Source: Polynucleobacter sp. 15G-AUS-farblos (lineage in GTDB: Bacteria > Pseudomonadota > Gammaproteobacteria > Burkholderiales > Burkholderiaceae). Taken from it: a DNA stretch of 64,000 nucleotides. Under the pieces are notes generated by a model that made no database searches, was not told the DNA's origin, and was given only the letters and a program-made list of their open reading frames with translations. Positions 21,523-31,163 of this stretch are shown in pieces; the first letter of the stretch is position 1, and every line of letters starts with the position of its first letter. The position numbers and the translations under genes are program-made. The stretch lies in contig NZ_JACVOM010000002.1 in assembly GCF_018882445.1 (NCBI RefSeq), positions 124,001 to 188,000 of the forward strand, in the 5' to 3' direction.

Positions 21523-24500
21523 TTAAATATTACTTGCAGGAGTTAATGCGCGTCCTCTAAACCAACCGTAAATCACCGGTAAGACCAAGAGGGTCAAAAT
21601 GGTTGTAGTGACCATACCGCCCACAATGACAAGTGCCAATGGGCGCTGTGCTTCAGAACCAATTGACTGGGACAAAGCAGCTGGTAAAAGACCTAATCCG
21701 GAAAGCATCGCCGTCATCAGCACAGGGCGAACACGCAAGGCAGCACCCTCCACCATGACATCTTTCATCTCACTATGCTCAGCCGCTGTTGTCTTATTAA
21801 TAAAAGAGATGAGAATCACCCCATCTTGAATCGCAATACCAAAGAGCGATAAGAAACCAAAGAATGCGGAGATGCTTAAAGTTTCCCCCGCCAAATGCAA
21901 GGCAATGACTCCGCCAATTGCCGCAAATGGTACATTAATCATCACGATAAAGGCATCACGGAAATTACCAAATGCGCTCACTAGTAATAAGAAGATACCT
22001 AACAATGCTAAAGGTACGATCAGCATCAGTTTCTTCTGGGCTTGCTTCATCTGATTGAACTGACCATCCCAGCTGATCGAATAATTGGGAGGTAGAGTAA
22101 TATTTTTCTCAACCAGGAATTGAGCATCCTCAACAGCACTGCCTAAATCGCGATTGCGCACGCTAAACTTAATCGCAATATAACGTTTGCCTGCTTCACG
22201 ATAAATGAAAAAAGGACCATCGGTCAGTCGCACAGTTGCCACCATCGACAAAGGAATTGCCTTGCCATCTGGTGAGTCGACCAGCAAGCGGCTAATGTCA
22301 GCCACGTCATTGCGACTTCCCTCGTTTAAGCGAATCGCAATACCAAAGGTCTTTTCATCCTCAAGTAAGCTCGTGACAGAAGTGCCGCCAATTGCATTAG
22401 CAACTAAGGTCTGTATGTCATTCACATTGATGCCGTAGCGTGCAGCTCGGTCACGATCAATTTGAATATTTAAGGTAGGTTGACCCAACTCTTTCAAAAT
22501 CCCTTCATCAGCAACTCCCCGAACTTTTTTAAGTTGGTTAATCACCTCATGGGCTTTTTGATCAAGCACCTCTAGATCAGTGCCGTAAATCTTGACAGAA
22601 TTTTCACCCTTCACACCCGAGAGCGCCTCATTGACGTTATCTTGAATGTATTGTGAGAAGCTATAGCTAATTCCAGGAACCCTATCGAGCTCCTTCTCAA
22701 GATGGGCAATCAAATCTTTTTTGGTGGAGCCTGAAGGCATCTTATCTGGGGTCTTAAGATAAAGGCCGTATTCTTGATTGAATACACCGGTGGAGTCGGT
22801 ACCATCATCTGGTCGTCCAATTTGTACAGCCACCTTATCGATTTCAGGTTGCTTCATAAAGGTTTCACGTAATTGATCCGCTACCTTCACGGAGTAGTCT
22901 AGATCTACGGTATTAGGCAAAGTGACGCGCAACCAAATATTGTTCTCTTCCAAGGTTGGCAAGAATGCTGTACCTAGGCGAGTCATACTCAATAACGTCA
23001 ATCCCAGCACGAACACGGCTACAGAAAAAATCGTCAAAGGACGATCCATCAATCTTCTGAGCAATGGCTTATAGCTATTTAATATCTTCGTAATAAAAGA
23101 AGGTGGCTTATGAGTCAGATTCTCACCAAAGACTAATGAAACCATTGCTGGCAAAAAAGTAAGGCTTAAGATCATTGCAGCAATCAAGGCAAAGCCCATA
23201 GTGAAAGCCATGGGCTTAAAGATGATCCCCTCTACACCACCCATAAAAAACAATGGGGAGTAAGCCACGATAATGATGCCGGTCGAATAAATCATGGCAC
23301 GCTGTACTTCACTGGTGGCCAGCACAATACTTTGATTCAGGCGCTTGCCACCCTCCTCTAAGTGACGCATGACGTTCTCCGTCAAGATCACTGCCGAGTC
23401 CACAATCACACCAAAGTCAATTGCACCCAATGAAATTAAATTCGCTGGCACGCTCCATAAATGCATCTGAATAAAAGAAACGCAAAGCGCCAAAGGAATC
23501 ACTGCAGCCACTACTGCAGCTGCTCTCAAATTTCCTAAGAAGATAAACAACACTCCAAGAACTAAAGAGATCCCAAAAAACAAGGTGTGCTTGACCGTAC
23601 CCACGGTGATATCCAGCAAAACTTGGCGATCATAAAAAGGCTTGACCTCGATTCCAGGTGGGAGCACATGCTTATTAATATTGTTGACGGTGTTATGGAC
23701 TCGAGCTAAGACCTCGGATGCATTTTCACCGCGACGTAGATAGACAATTCCCTCAACCGAATCAGGATTGTTATTAAATTGGAACATCCCTAGACGCGGT
23801 GCATTTCCAATTTGAACTTTAGCGACATCACCTACCCGAATAGGAACACCGTTATTCAAGGTAATCACTACTTGCTTGATATCTTCAATATTCTTTAAGA
23901 GTCCAACACCACGCACCACGAACTGCTGCTCACCACTTGGTAGGAGTCCACCGCCGGTATTGCTATTGGCACTGGTTAAAGCAGCAATCATTTGATTAAC
24001 AGTGACACCTTTCGCCTGAAGACTTTCAGGGCTCACTATGACTTGGTATTGACGAACCTTGCCCCCAAACGAGGAAACATCGGCTACCCCTGGAGTTTGC
24101 TTAAGCTCTTTATAAATCTCGTAGCTTTGCAGGGTTTTCAGCTGGGTTGATGATGCGTAGTCTGAGCGTACTTCATAGCGCATGATCTCGCCAGTAGCAT
24201 CAGAGTCTGGACTAATACTGGAATTCACGCCAGGCGGAAAATCCACCTTGCCTAAATTAGAAATAAATATTTGACGCGCTTTAAAAGGATCAGTCGTGTC
24301 ATTAAATTTTAATGTGACAACAGATAAGCCAAATAAAGAGACGGAACGGAAAGCCTGCAAACCAGGAATACCCGCTAGGGCATTTTCTACTGGAATAGTG
24401 ACCTGTTGCTCTACCTCAGTCGTACTTCGACCAGGCCATTGTGAAATAGCCTGAATCGTTAAAGGCGCTACTCCAGGGTAAGGCTGGATTGGTAACTTGC

Positions 24501-24600
24501 TGAGACTGAACATTCCCAGGCCCAGTAAAACAATGGATGCAACAATGACAAGCACTCGCTTCTCAACGACCCCTCGAATAAAGGACGTGAAAACGCTCAC
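21523..24600 (-). CDS. Heavy-metal efflux RND transporter (CzcA/CusA family)
   Basis: This 1025-residue inner-membrane RND pump is of the heavy-metal efflux group. It starts at GTG 24600, directly after the adaptor stop. It has the N-terminal helix [21 protein letters not shown] and a second repeat beginning [18 protein letters not shown]. The helix 4 signature is [15 protein letters not shown], carrying the two Asp and one Glu expected of CzcA-type proton relay, with Ser where CzcA usually has Gly. Metal specificity cannot be read from this alone. It forms an operon with the adaptor and outer-membrane channel. Confidence 0.93.
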   Translation of the reverse strand: MSVFTSFIRGVVEKRVLVIVASIVLLGLGMFSLSKLPIQPYPGVAPLTIQAISQWPGRSTTEVEQQVTIPVENALAGIPGLQAFRSVSLFGLSVVTLKFNDTTDPFKARQIFISNLGKVDFPPGVNSSISPDSDATGEIMRYEVRSDYASSTQLKTLQSYEIYKELKQTPGVADVSSFGGKVRQYQVIVSPESLQAKGVTVNQMIAALTSANSNTGGGLLPSGEQQFVVRGVGLLKNIEDIKQVVITLNNGVPIRVGDVAKVQIGNAPRLGMFQFNNNPDSVEGIVYLRRGENASEVLARVHNTVNNINKHVLPPGIEVKPFYDRQVLLDITVGTVKHTLFFGISLVLGVLFIFLGNLRAAAVVAAVIPLALCVSFIQMHLWSVPANLISLGAIDFGVIVDSAVILTENVMRHLEEGGKRLNQSIVLATSEVQRAMIYSTGIIIVAYSPLFFMGGVEGIIFKPMAFTMGFALIAAMILSLTFLPAMVSLVFGENLTHKPPSFITKILNSYKPLLRRLMDRPLTIFSVAVFVLGLTLLSMTRLGTAFLPTLEENNIWLRVTLPNTVDLDYSVKVADQLRETFMKQPEIDKVAVQIGRPDDGTDSTGVFNQEYGLYLKTPDKMPSGSTKKDLIAHLEKELDRVPGISYSFSQYIQDNVNEALSGVKGENSVKIYGTDLEVLDQKAHEVINQLKKVRGVADEGILKELGQPTLNIQIDRDRAARYGINVNDIQTLVANAIGGTSVTSLLEDEKTFGIAIRLNEGSRNDVADISRLLVDSPDGKAIPLSMVATVRLTDGPFFIYREAGKRYIAIKFSVRNRDLGSAVEDAQFLVEKNITLPPNYSISWDGQFNQMKQAQKKLMLIVPLALLGIFLLLVSAFGNFRDAFIVMINVPFAAIGGVIALHLAGETLSISAFFGFLSLFGIAIQDGVILISFINKTTAAEHSEMKDVMVEGAALRVRPVLMTAMLSGLGLLPAALSQSIGSEAQRPLALVIVGGMVTTTILTLLVLPVIYGWFRGRALTPASNI

Positions 24601-25875
24601 TTAGTCCTCCTGCTTAGCAAAGCGATCATTTAACAAGACAGCACCTTCAGCCAAAATTTGCCAGCCCTGCTCAACACCTTCTGTGATAGCAAAAGACTTA
24701 CTATTGAGGTCATATCCTTTGACTGGCACACGACGGAAGGTTTCTGGTCCAACTCGGATAATGGCGTATCGGGCTTCACGGATCCGCACAATTGCAGTCT
24801 GTGGTACCACGATAGCATCCGCATTGCCTGTAGTTAACAGGCCTGAGGCAAACATATCTGGACGTAAAAGATCATCGGTGTTTTCTACATCGGCACGAAT
24901 TAATAAAGCACGGGTTTGAGGATCAACAGCAGGTGCAATGTAATTAGCGTAAGCAACAAACTCTTTATCTGGATAAGCCTCAAGTCGCAAAATGATTTTC
25001 TGGCCCGGCTTTACCATCCGGAAATCTTGCTCAAATACGTTACCTAAAAACCAGAGATGCTTTGGATCCGCTAAGGTAGCCATCACATCCCCTGCAGCGA
25101 CTGCTGCGCCTGGCTCTACATTTCGCTTAACCACCACTCCTTGTAAAGGGGAACGCATAATCAAATTCGTTTGCGTCCTGCCGGTTGTCTCGATGCTCTT
25201 AATATCACCATCGCCCGCACCCAGATTTCTCATACGGTTAGCAGCAGCTTCTTGTGTGAAACGGGCATCCTCCAATAAATCACCCATGGTTTTATTCGCC
25301 ACCAAAACTTTGGAGATTTTGGATGAGAGCATAAATTCCTGTTGAGCAGAAATAAAGTCTGGGCTATATAGCTCCAAGATGGGTGAGCCTACGTTTACCT
25401 GTGCACCATCAAATGCATAAATACGCTCTACCCTACCTGGTGCGCGTGCTGACAACACTTTAGATCTTTCGGCATTAAAAGCGAGGCGCCCAGGAACTTT
25501 AATATCGACTGGTACTTGTACTTTTTCAGCGGTCTGAAAGATATAGATCTCTGGGTTTAGTTTGATACCAGGAAGCTTGAGCTCAAGAATGCCGCTCTTT
25601 TCTACTTTCAATGCTTTATCAGAAGCCTCTATCTTGACGATACGATTTACATTAGTCACGCGACCAAGCACAATGCCCAGCGACAGAATGGCAAAAGCAA
25701 AAGCAGCCAAACGCACACGATAGCGATTCGTTGGACTGAGATTCCAATACAGGCCTGCTAAACCTGCAAAAGCAACTTGCGCATGATGAGAACCATGATG
25801 CACTCCCTTATGAAAATGCGGCATAAGCTTTTCATAAAGGTTTTTGATACGCGAGAGAATCTGCTTGATCAACAC
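24601..25875 (-). CDS. RND periplasmic adaptor (CzcB/CusB-like) with His-rich N-terminus
   Basis: The 424-residue membrane fusion protein links the RND pump to the outer-membrane channel. The N-terminal cytoplasmic part has six histidines within residues 20-31 (HFHKGVHHGSHH). A membrane helix follows at about 54-72, then barrel-sandwich/lipoyl segments (SARAPGRVERIYAFDGAQV and MRSPLQGVVVKRNVEPGAA) and a helical hairpin between them. The start is GTG 25875 or the adjacent TTG, with AAGGAG upstream. It abuts the pump gene with no gap. Confidence 0.9.
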   Translation of the reverse strand: MLIKQILSRIKNLYEKLMPHFHKGVHHGSHHAQVAFAGLAGLYWNLSPTNRYRVRLAAFAFAILSLGIVLGRVTNVNRIVKIEASDKALKVEKSGILELKLPGIKLNPEIYIFQTAEKVQVPVDIKVPGRLAFNAERSKVLSARAPGRVERIYAFDGAQVNVGSPILELYSPDFISAQQEFMLSSKISKVLVANKTMGDLLEDARFTQEAAANRMRNLGAGDGDIKSIETTGRTQTNLIMRSPLQGVVVKRNVEPGAAVAAGDVMATLADPKHLWFLGNVFEQDFRMVKPGQKIILRLEAYPDKEFVAYANYIAPAVDPQTRALLIRADVENTDDLLRPDMFASGLLTTGNADAIVVPQTAIVRIREARYAIIRVGPETFRRVPVKGYDLNSKSFAITEGVEQGWQILAEGAVLLNDRFAKQED

Positions 25876-25881
25876 TGCTCC

Positions 25882-27435
25882 TTAAAAAGGTTCTTTACCA
25901 GAGGAAACATATAAAACCGCTTGCGCCTGCATCAGGTTACTCTCAGCTTGCGCTAAGGCAATCTCTAAATTACGCAATTGCGACTGAGCAGTCAATAAAT
26001 CATTAAATCCTTGGCCATTATTGGAGTATTGAGTTAGCCCTACTTTATAGGCTGCATCTGCCTGAGGGACTTGGCGATCTCTCAAAAATTGGGTTTGATT
26101 CTTAGCCTGATCGTATACAGCATAGGCAGTATTCACACCCAAAACGATTTGCTGGCGATTCGAAATATTACCTGCCTCTGCTGCCGCCTGGGTCCGTTGT
26201 GCTTGCTCTACTCCGAATCGCTCTTTAGTAAAGAAATACAGAGGAATCACTAAATCTAACTCCAGCTGATAAAACATCGTGCCGTTATTGGCAGCAAATG
26301 GGCCGCGAGGCGTAAAGGAGGAGCCAATCACTTGGAAGTCTGGAAGATAGGCCTTCTTAGCCAAGTCAACACCCTTACGTGCAGCCTCTAATTGCAAAGA
26401 TGAACTCTTGAGTGATGGGTGACTAGTCTCAGCATAATCCTCTAGCTCTACCAAGGTAGGCACATTGTTTAAGGCGCGACGCACATCTGCACGCAGTATT
26501 AATTTTTCTCGTGCATGACGCCCCACTAGAGTATTAATACTTTTAATCGCTACATCGAGTTGGCGCTCAGCATTGAATTGATCAGCTTGTGCAGCACTTT
26601 GTGCAACTTGAGCATTGAGGTATTCAACATAAGCAGCAGAATTATTGGAATACCGTGCTTTAGCGACGTTCTTAATCATCTCCAAGCGCACTACCGACTC
26701 CCTTAAGACTTGTAACTGCTTTTGAGAAGCTAGCGCATTAAAGAATAAGGATGATAACTGTGCGCCCAATTGAAGATACGTTGCTTCGCTCTGCGCAAGC
26801 AGTGCTTCAGCGTTGGTATTGGCGATATCGGATGCTAGGCTCTTTTTGCCAGGGAACTGAAATGGTTGCGCAATTGAAATGGAATTATTGCTACTAATGC
26901 CACTTGGATTCTGTGCAGTTGGCGCGTTAGCGCCGCCTAATGCAAATGGAGAATTCGATGGCATGCCTGACCACACCAAGCCGACTTGAGGGTTTGCAGG
27001 AGCAGCAATCTGAGGCACAGTTGCTTTCGCAGACATGTAAGACTCGCGTAATGAAGTCAACTGCGGATTATTGAGTTTGAGTTCAGCCCAGAGTTGACGT
27101 AAATCCATCTCCGCAGGATCTGATGAAGTAGGTTTGGTATAAATTTTTGGTACGTTAGCAGGATTGGCCGGTAGCAATGAATCCATCCGCCTTGGAGCCT
27201 GCTCTTTGGGGAGGGCTTGCGGGGCAATCGGCGGAGGCATTCCCAAAGTATTACCTTGATCAATCTGAACCAAGACAGAGCCCGAGGTCGCTCCAATTTC
27301 TCCAATTTGAGCAAATGCTGAAATAGATACGGCACTCACAGCAAAAGTAGTGATCGCCAGTTTGGCTATCCTTTTGAAGGGTCGTGCTTCACTAGTTTTG
27401 CTTGGACCTAGAATCAACAAATGCCGCTGCCTCAA
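25882..27435 (-). CDS. Outer membrane efflux channel (TolC/CzcC family)
   Basis: The 517-residue protein has an N-terminal signal-like segment (ITTFAVSAVSISAFAQ) and two OEP repeats of long helices (for example LRDRQVPQADAAYKVGLTQ and the C-terminal LRNLEIALAQAESNLMQAQ). It is probably the outer-membrane channel of the RND pump. No ATG is available at the 5' end. TTG at 27435 or TTG codons at 27417-27420 are possible starts, so the start is uncertain. It is the first gene of the three-gene efflux operon, six bases before the adaptor. Confidence 0.9.
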   Translation of the reverse strand: MRQRHLLILGPSKTSEARPFKRIAKLAITTFAVSAVSISAFAQIGEIGATSGSVLVQIDQGNTLGMPPPIAPQALPKEQAPRRMDSLLPANPANVPKIYTKPTSSDPAEMDLRQLWAELKLNNPQLTSLRESYMSAKATVPQIAAPANPQVGLVWSGMPSNSPFALGGANAPTAQNPSGISSNNSISIAQPFQFPGKKSLASDIANTNAEALLAQSEATYLQLGAQLSSLFFNALASQKQLQVLRESVVRLEMIKNVAKARYSNNSAAYVEYLNAQVAQSAAQADQFNAERQLDVAIKSINTLVGRHAREKLILRADVRRALNNVPTLVELEDYAETSHPSLKSSSLQLEAARKGVDLAKKAYLPDFQVIGSSFTPRGPFAANNGTMFYQLELDLVIPLYFFTKERFGVEQAQRTQAAAEAGNISNRQQIVLGVNTAYAVYDQAKNQTQFLRDRQVPQADAAYKVGLTQYSNNGQGFNDLLTAQSQLRNLEIALAQAESNLMQAQAVLYVSSGKEPF

Positions 27436-27604
27436 AATCAGAAAATGCTGTTTTTATAGCCTCAGATGCTGTTTTGAATGAGATAACCCAGCATCCATTA
27501 GGGATTAAGAGATTATAGGGTACAAAAGAGCCAGGCCAAAAGATTAACAATAGCTATCTTATTGATTCTAAAGACAATAATGAATTTTAGAGTCGCGAGA
27601 TGAC

Positions 27605-29020
27605 TTAAAACTCGGCATGCACCCTAAAAGAGAGAATGCTTACTGGCCCGCGAGCAGAGTTATAGGCTGGATTACTGATGTACTGAAAGTTCACCCCGGC
27701 TAAGACATTCTTAACCACTAGGGCGTTGTAGTAAAGCTCAGCAATTCGCTCAGGACGATAACTAATCGTCTTACCTGGCCCAGCGTAATCTCCAAGGAAA
27801 TAAGAGATGCCTCCAGCCTGTAAGTAATTTTTACGATTATTAGATAAACCATTTTGCATTACTGAAATACCAAGGCTGTCACTTGGACGATTCCAGCTTG
27901 TACCATTCATGCCCATGCCAATCGACATGGAGTTATCAGCTTCAGTAAATGACATTGTTTCGGTATTGCCATCAGAAGTATAAGCGCGAGCATAGACACC
28001 TAAGTCTTTCGTTAAGGCCTGCTCACCATGAATACCGATACCGGTTTTATATTGGTAGTTATTGCGTACATTATTAATTGCCTGTGTACCTTGTGCATTA
28101 TTGGCATTAATGTAATTGGTTGCATCCTGAAAGCGAGCCAAAATCATTTTGTTGCGAGAGGCAAGCACACTGACCTTGCCTGGTAGATCGGCAATATGAT
28201 GCTGGCGCTCAATTTCGACTTGATCACCATAGGCGTTAAAGATCTGCCAATTGAGATCGCGGCCATTAGGCGTCTTAGGCGCAATCATCCGTGACGCACG
28301 CAAGACCCAATTATCTACATACCACTCCCCTGCTAAGCCCCAGCTGTACCCGCGCGCATCGGCAGCATAGTCATAGGCAAGGTAAGTCATATTGCCCCAG
28401 TTCATAAATTGAATTCGGGGATCTTTAGCGTAACGACTGTCATCAAAGATATCGAGTGTTGAAAATTGACCGGCAGTGATTACCACGCGGTTGCTACTGA
28501 CTGTTTGTGCAATTTGATTGGCATCATCCTCTAAACGGACTTTGTCACCCTCTTGATTAATCGTTTGACGCAAGAAGGCACGAGCTGAATAAAACTTGGC
28601 TTGCGAGCCACTCGCTTTATTTCCTTCACCATTAGGAAATCCACCCAAGCCTACCAAGTCGGAAAATGCCACTCCTGATATCACCTCAGGATTGAAATAC
28701 ACATCGGTGTTTGATGCTATCCGCGCACCAAAAAATAAAGTGCCTGACCAAGAATAGCTCATGGACTTCAGGGGATCTAAGCTGTTCTGACCAGAATAGG
28801 ATGCATTGAAATTGTTGTAGCGCTGATTAATGTAAGTGGATTGACCGTGAAAGTTGACTGGCAAACCAAACAATTCGCCCTCCGTAGGTAACCAATGAAT
28901 ATCTTCAGCAAAGCTGGCAATTTGATCGGCACCCGATCCGGCCTTCTGCGCGTAGGCATAGGCACTCAAAAAAGTGCAAATAATACTCAGTAGGAGAGTT
29001 AGATAAACCTTGCGGGTCAT
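27605..29020 (-). CDS. Carbohydrate-selective porin, OprB-like
   Basis: The 471-residue outer-membrane protein has a signal peptide (MTRKVYLTLLLSIICTFLSAY, ending AYAQ). The body is beta-rich with many aromatic-ended strands, and the last strand SILSFRVHAEF ends in Phe as expected for BAM substrates. Segments such as TEGELFGLPVNFHGQSTYI, GEWYVDNWVLRASRM and ERIAELYYNALVVKNVLAGVNFQYI fit OprB/carbohydrate porins. The substrate is not known. The 169 bases between it and the efflux operon hold no gene that I can see. Confidence 0.82.
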   Translation of the reverse strand: MTRKVYLTLLLSIICTFLSAYAYAQKAGSGADQIASFAEDIHWLPTEGELFGLPVNFHGQSTYINQRYNNFNASYSGQNSLDPLKSMSYSWSGTLFFGARIASNTDVYFNPEVISGVAFSDLVGLGGFPNGEGNKASGSQAKFYSARAFLRQTINQEGDKVRLEDDANQIAQTVSSNRVVITAGQFSTLDIFDDSRYAKDPRIQFMNWGNMTYLAYDYAADARGYSWGLAGEWYVDNWVLRASRMIAPKTPNGRDLNWQIFNAYGDQVEIERQHHIADLPGKVSVLASRNKMILARFQDATNYINANNAQGTQAINNVRNNYQYKTGIGIHGEQALTKDLGVYARAYTSDGNTETMSFTEADNSMSIGMGMNGTSWNRPSDSLGISVMQNGLSNNRKNYLQAGGISYFLGDYAGPGKTISYRPERIAELYYNALVVKNVLAGVNFQYISNPAYNSARGPVSILSFRVHAEF

Positions 29021-29207
29021 TCACAATTTCAGATTGGGTTGTCAACACCATCGAATGACAACAGGCCGATAGAGAAAACTGGCAGCTCACGGCTTGGGAT
29101 TGAAGCCCAAGGGTGGCACAGACCAAATTATCCCCAAAAAGAAGCAATTTACCTAGTCTTTATGACGATTGAGTGACGTATTGAGTGGAAGATTGTCTCA
29201 AAACAAC

Positions 29208-29492
29208 TTAACCAAATAAATCACTATGACTACCAAGTCTGGCAAGACGCAAAATTTCTGGATTAGGCTTCTTATAGATCAGGAGGACATCAGGCTTGAT
29301 ATGACATTCGCGATGCCCAGCCCAATTTCCAATCAAATCATGATCTCTCAACTTATTGGGCAACAAAATATCCATTATTAAGAGATCTATGACATTCAGC
29401 AGAAGCCTCTCTAAATCTTTTTTATGTCTTGAGTTTGCATGAATACGCTTGAAGTCCCTTTTAAATATGGATGATCTTTCAATCACCCGCAT
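29208..29492 (-). CDS. yafQ: YafQ-family mRNA interferase toxin
   Basis: This is a 94-residue RelE-superfamily toxin, expected to cleave mRNA on the ribosome. Compared with Escherichia coli YafQ, the catalytic histidines and acid are in place: DHDLIGNW (His50), CHIKPD (His63 and Asp67) and GSHSDLFG (His87 and Phe91). The Trp that follows the Asp in YafQ is Val here. The ATG at 29492 overlaps the end of the antitoxin gene by 14 bases, the usual arrangement for DinJ/YafQ pairs. It appears intact. Confidence 0.9.
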   Translation of the reverse strand: MRVIERSSIFKRDFKRIHANSRHKKDLERLLLNVIDLLIMDILLPNKLRDHDLIGNWAGHRECHIKPDVLLIYKKPNPEILRLARLGSHSDLFG

Positions 29493-29745
29493 TCAAATCC
29501 GCCATTAATGCTTTACTTGTTTTAAAACGCTTGCCCCTTCCAGATTCGAGCTCGGCAATTGCTTTTTTAGTGGTGGAATTAGGCACCTTTACTGTAAAGG
29601 GCAGTTGCTTCTCATCCGCAATTCGCAACATCAGCATTCTTATCGCATCCGAAATAGATAAACCCATCGCCTCAAGGGCATCCGAAGCTCTATTTTTAGT
29701 AGCCATATCAATCCTGGCGCGTACATAGGTATCTGAAATAGTCAT
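29479..29745 (-). CDS. dinJ: DinJ/RelB-family antitoxin
   Basis: The 88-residue protein begins MTISDTYVRARIDMATKNRA and contains the ribbon-helix-helix core ASDALEAMGLSISDAIRML typical of RelB/DinJ antitoxins, which bind their own operator and neutralise the toxin. The start is the ATG at 29745, with GGAG seven bases upstream. The open frame upstream (to 29829) runs through the operator and is not coding. An 11-base inverted repeat lies 24 bases upstream. Confidence 0.9.
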   Translation of the reverse strand: MTISDTYVRARIDMATKNRASDALEAMGLSISDAIRMLMLRIADEKQLPFTVKVPNSTTKKAIAELESGRGKRFKTSKALMADLNAGD

Positions 29746-29768
29746 CACTATTCTCCAATTAATCCTTA

Positions 29769-29797
29769 AAAATGTAGTCACATTGAGACTACATTTT
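29769..29797. promoter_or_regulatory. Palindromic operator candidate of the dinJ-yafQ module
   Basis: Perfect 11-base arms, AAAATGTAGTC at 29769-29779 and GACTACATTTT at 29787-29797, are separated by seven bases just upstream of the antitoxin gene. Ribbon-helix-helix antitoxins bind such palindromes to repress their own operon, so this is the likely operator. That role is inferred. Confidence 0.75.
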
Positions 29798-29815
29798 AAC
29801 ATAATACGGGCAATA

Positions 29816-29841
29816 AAAAAGGGGCTCAATAGCCCCTTTTT
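29816..29841. terminator. Rho-independent terminator between the ParD-like gene and dinJ
   Basis: An A-run, GGGGCT stem, CAAT loop and AGCCCC stem with a T-run form a symmetric terminator. On the minus strand it would end transcripts from dnaX-ybaB-recR-ParD-like and isolate the toxin-antitoxin operon. Confidence 0.85.
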
Positions 29842-29869
29842 ACTGAATCAGCAGTAGTCCATAGTTAGG

Positions 29870-29899
29870 TTAGCGGCGATCCATTAACGCTCGGGCTAA
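29870..29899 (-). pseudogene. Remnant of a second recR 3' end
   Basis: Ten codons read LARALMDRR then TAA, the same nine residues that end the intact RecR (30138-30167, TAG stop). The DNA matches at 25 of 30 bases and all five differences are silent. Homology stops immediately upstream of these codons, next to the end of the ParD-like gene. This is a direct repeat of the recR tail from a diverged allele, flanking the ParD-like gene. Confidence 0.75.
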
Positions 29900-29915
29900 G
29901 AGAATACTTATAAGA

Positions 29916-30134
29916 TCATCCAAATTTGAATGGAGTAAGTTTTCTTTCCTGAACTTCTTCAATGCTTGCTAATACATCCCGAAGTAGTTGAACTGGCAAA
30001 TCAGGATTCTCCTCTGCAGCCTTACCCAAACGAGCCCAGTATTCAATCTGCTCGGGAATAGACCGGTTCATAGCCTGCGCGCAGGACTTTGCATCCTTCA
30101 CTAAAAAATCAGATAGCTTAATAGGCTTAGACAC
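29916..30134 (-). CDS. ParD-like antitoxin (orphan)
   Basis: The 72-residue protein begins at GTG (MSKPIKLSDFLVKDAKSCA) and has the features of the ParD-like antitoxin family (PF11903): AMNRSIPEQIEYWARLGKAAEENPDL. These are predicted DNA-binding antitoxins, often without a recognisable toxin. No partner toxin frame adjoins it. The GTG is three bases after the recR stop with no good ribosome-binding site, so translation probably depends on recR. It is enclosed between the recR tail and its diverged repeat. Confidence 0.8.
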   Translation of the reverse strand: MSKPIKLSDFLVKDAKSCAQAMNRSIPEQIEYWARLGKAAEENPDLPVQLLRDVLASIEEVQERKLTPFKFG

Positions 30135-30137
30135 AAT

Positions 30138-30752
30138 CTAGCGGCGATCCATCAGCGCTCTGGCCAAAGTACCGGCATCAACATATTCAAGCTCACCACC
30201 AACCGGAATACCTCTGGCAATTCTGGTGACTTTGATGCCTTTAATCTTGAGTACTTCACCGATGTAATGGGCAGTAGCCTCACCTTCACTCGTGAAGTTG
30301 GTGGCCAGCACCACTTCCCGAATAGGCACTCCTGTATCAGGAGCTTCAATACGGGCTAGCAGTCGATCAAAATGAATTTCATTAGGGCCCATGCCATCTA
30401 GGGGAGAGATGCGGCCCATCAATACAAAGTAATTACCTTTGAAACTTAAGGTTTGCTCAACCATCACTTGATCGGCTGGCGTTTCCACAATACAAAGTAG
30501 AGATGGATCACGGCGCTCATCAGCACAAGTGCTGCAGATTTGCGTTTCAGAAAAAGTGTTGCAACGAGCACAGTGCCCAACTGTTTCGACAGCCTCACCT
30601 AAGGACTGCGCCAATACGGCTGCGCCATTACGATCATGCTGCAATAAATAGAAAGCCATACGTTGAGCAGACTTAGGGCCTACTCCTGGTAGAACACGTA
30701 ATGCCTCGATCAATCGACCGAGTGCATCTTGAGGCGCTTCATGACGTGCCAT
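30138..30752 (-). CDS. recR: Recombination mediator RecR
   Basis: RecR works with RecF/RecO to load RecA on gapped DNA. The 204-residue protein has a helix-hairpin-helix ([17 protein letters not shown]), a four-Cys zinc finger ([16 protein letters not shown]), and a Toprim domain ([17 protein letters not shown]). It ends in LARALMDRR. It follows ybaB by 26 bases in the conserved dnaX-ybaB-recR order. Confidence 0.96.
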   Translation of the reverse strand: MARHEAPQDALGRLIEALRVLPGVGPKSAQRMAFYLLQHDRNGAAVLAQSLGEAVETVGHCARCNTFSETQICSTCADERRDPSLLCIVETPADQVMVEQTLSFKGNYFVLMGRISPLDGMGPNEIHFDRLLARIEAPDTGVPIREVVLATNFTSEGEATAHYIGEVLKIKGIKVTRIARGIPVGGELEYVDAGTLARALMDRR

Positions 30753-30778
30753 TAAATAGCCATTAAATAATCAAGTTC

Positions 30779-31102
30779 TTAAAAAGGCAACTTAAAGCCA
30801 GGAGGCATTGGCATACCAGCAGTAGCGCCAGACATTAACTGTCCACTAGCTGCTTCGACTTGTTTAAATGCTTCTGTGTAGGCAGTCACAATCAGATCTT
30901 CTAACATTTCACGATCATCCATTGCACCTGGATCAATCTGTACACGCTTGAGTTCGTATTTACCAGAGATAGTGACTTTCACTAAGCCGCCTGCAGCTTG
31001 GCCTGTGACTTCTAATGCGGCTAACTGCTCTTGGGCCACTTTCATTTTCTCTTGCATCTGCTGAGCCTGTTTCATGAGACCAGCAAGTCCACCTTTCATC
31101 AT
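30779..31102 (-). CDS. ybaB: YbaB/EbfC family nucleoid-associated protein
   Basis: This is a small dimeric DNA-binding protein. The 107 residues begin [20 protein letters not shown], a charged coiled-coil, followed by the core [17 protein letters not shown] and a Gly/Met/Pro-rich tail. Position between dnaX and recR is diagnostic. The stop is 26 bases before recR. Confidence 0.95.
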   Translation of the reverse strand: MMKGGLAGLMKQAQQMQEKMKVAQEQLAALEVTGQAAGGLVKVTISGKYELKRVQIDPGAMDDREMLEDLIVTAYTEAFKQVEAASGQLMSGATAGMPMPPGFKLPF

Positions 31103-31163
31103 CGTATTTTTTCCTTAATGACTATGAGTTAGTTGAAATGTTTTAATAAAAGACAAATATCAA

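Noticed and set aside
29092-29110. Small inverted repeat CTTGGG/CCCAAG upstream of the porin
   Set aside because: Six-base arms with a seven-base loop are too short to call a regulatory element without other support.
29746-29829. Longer dinJ reading frame starting at 29829
   Set aside because: The extra codons cross the palindromic operator and the terminator edge, and ATG 29745 has a proper ribosome-binding site.
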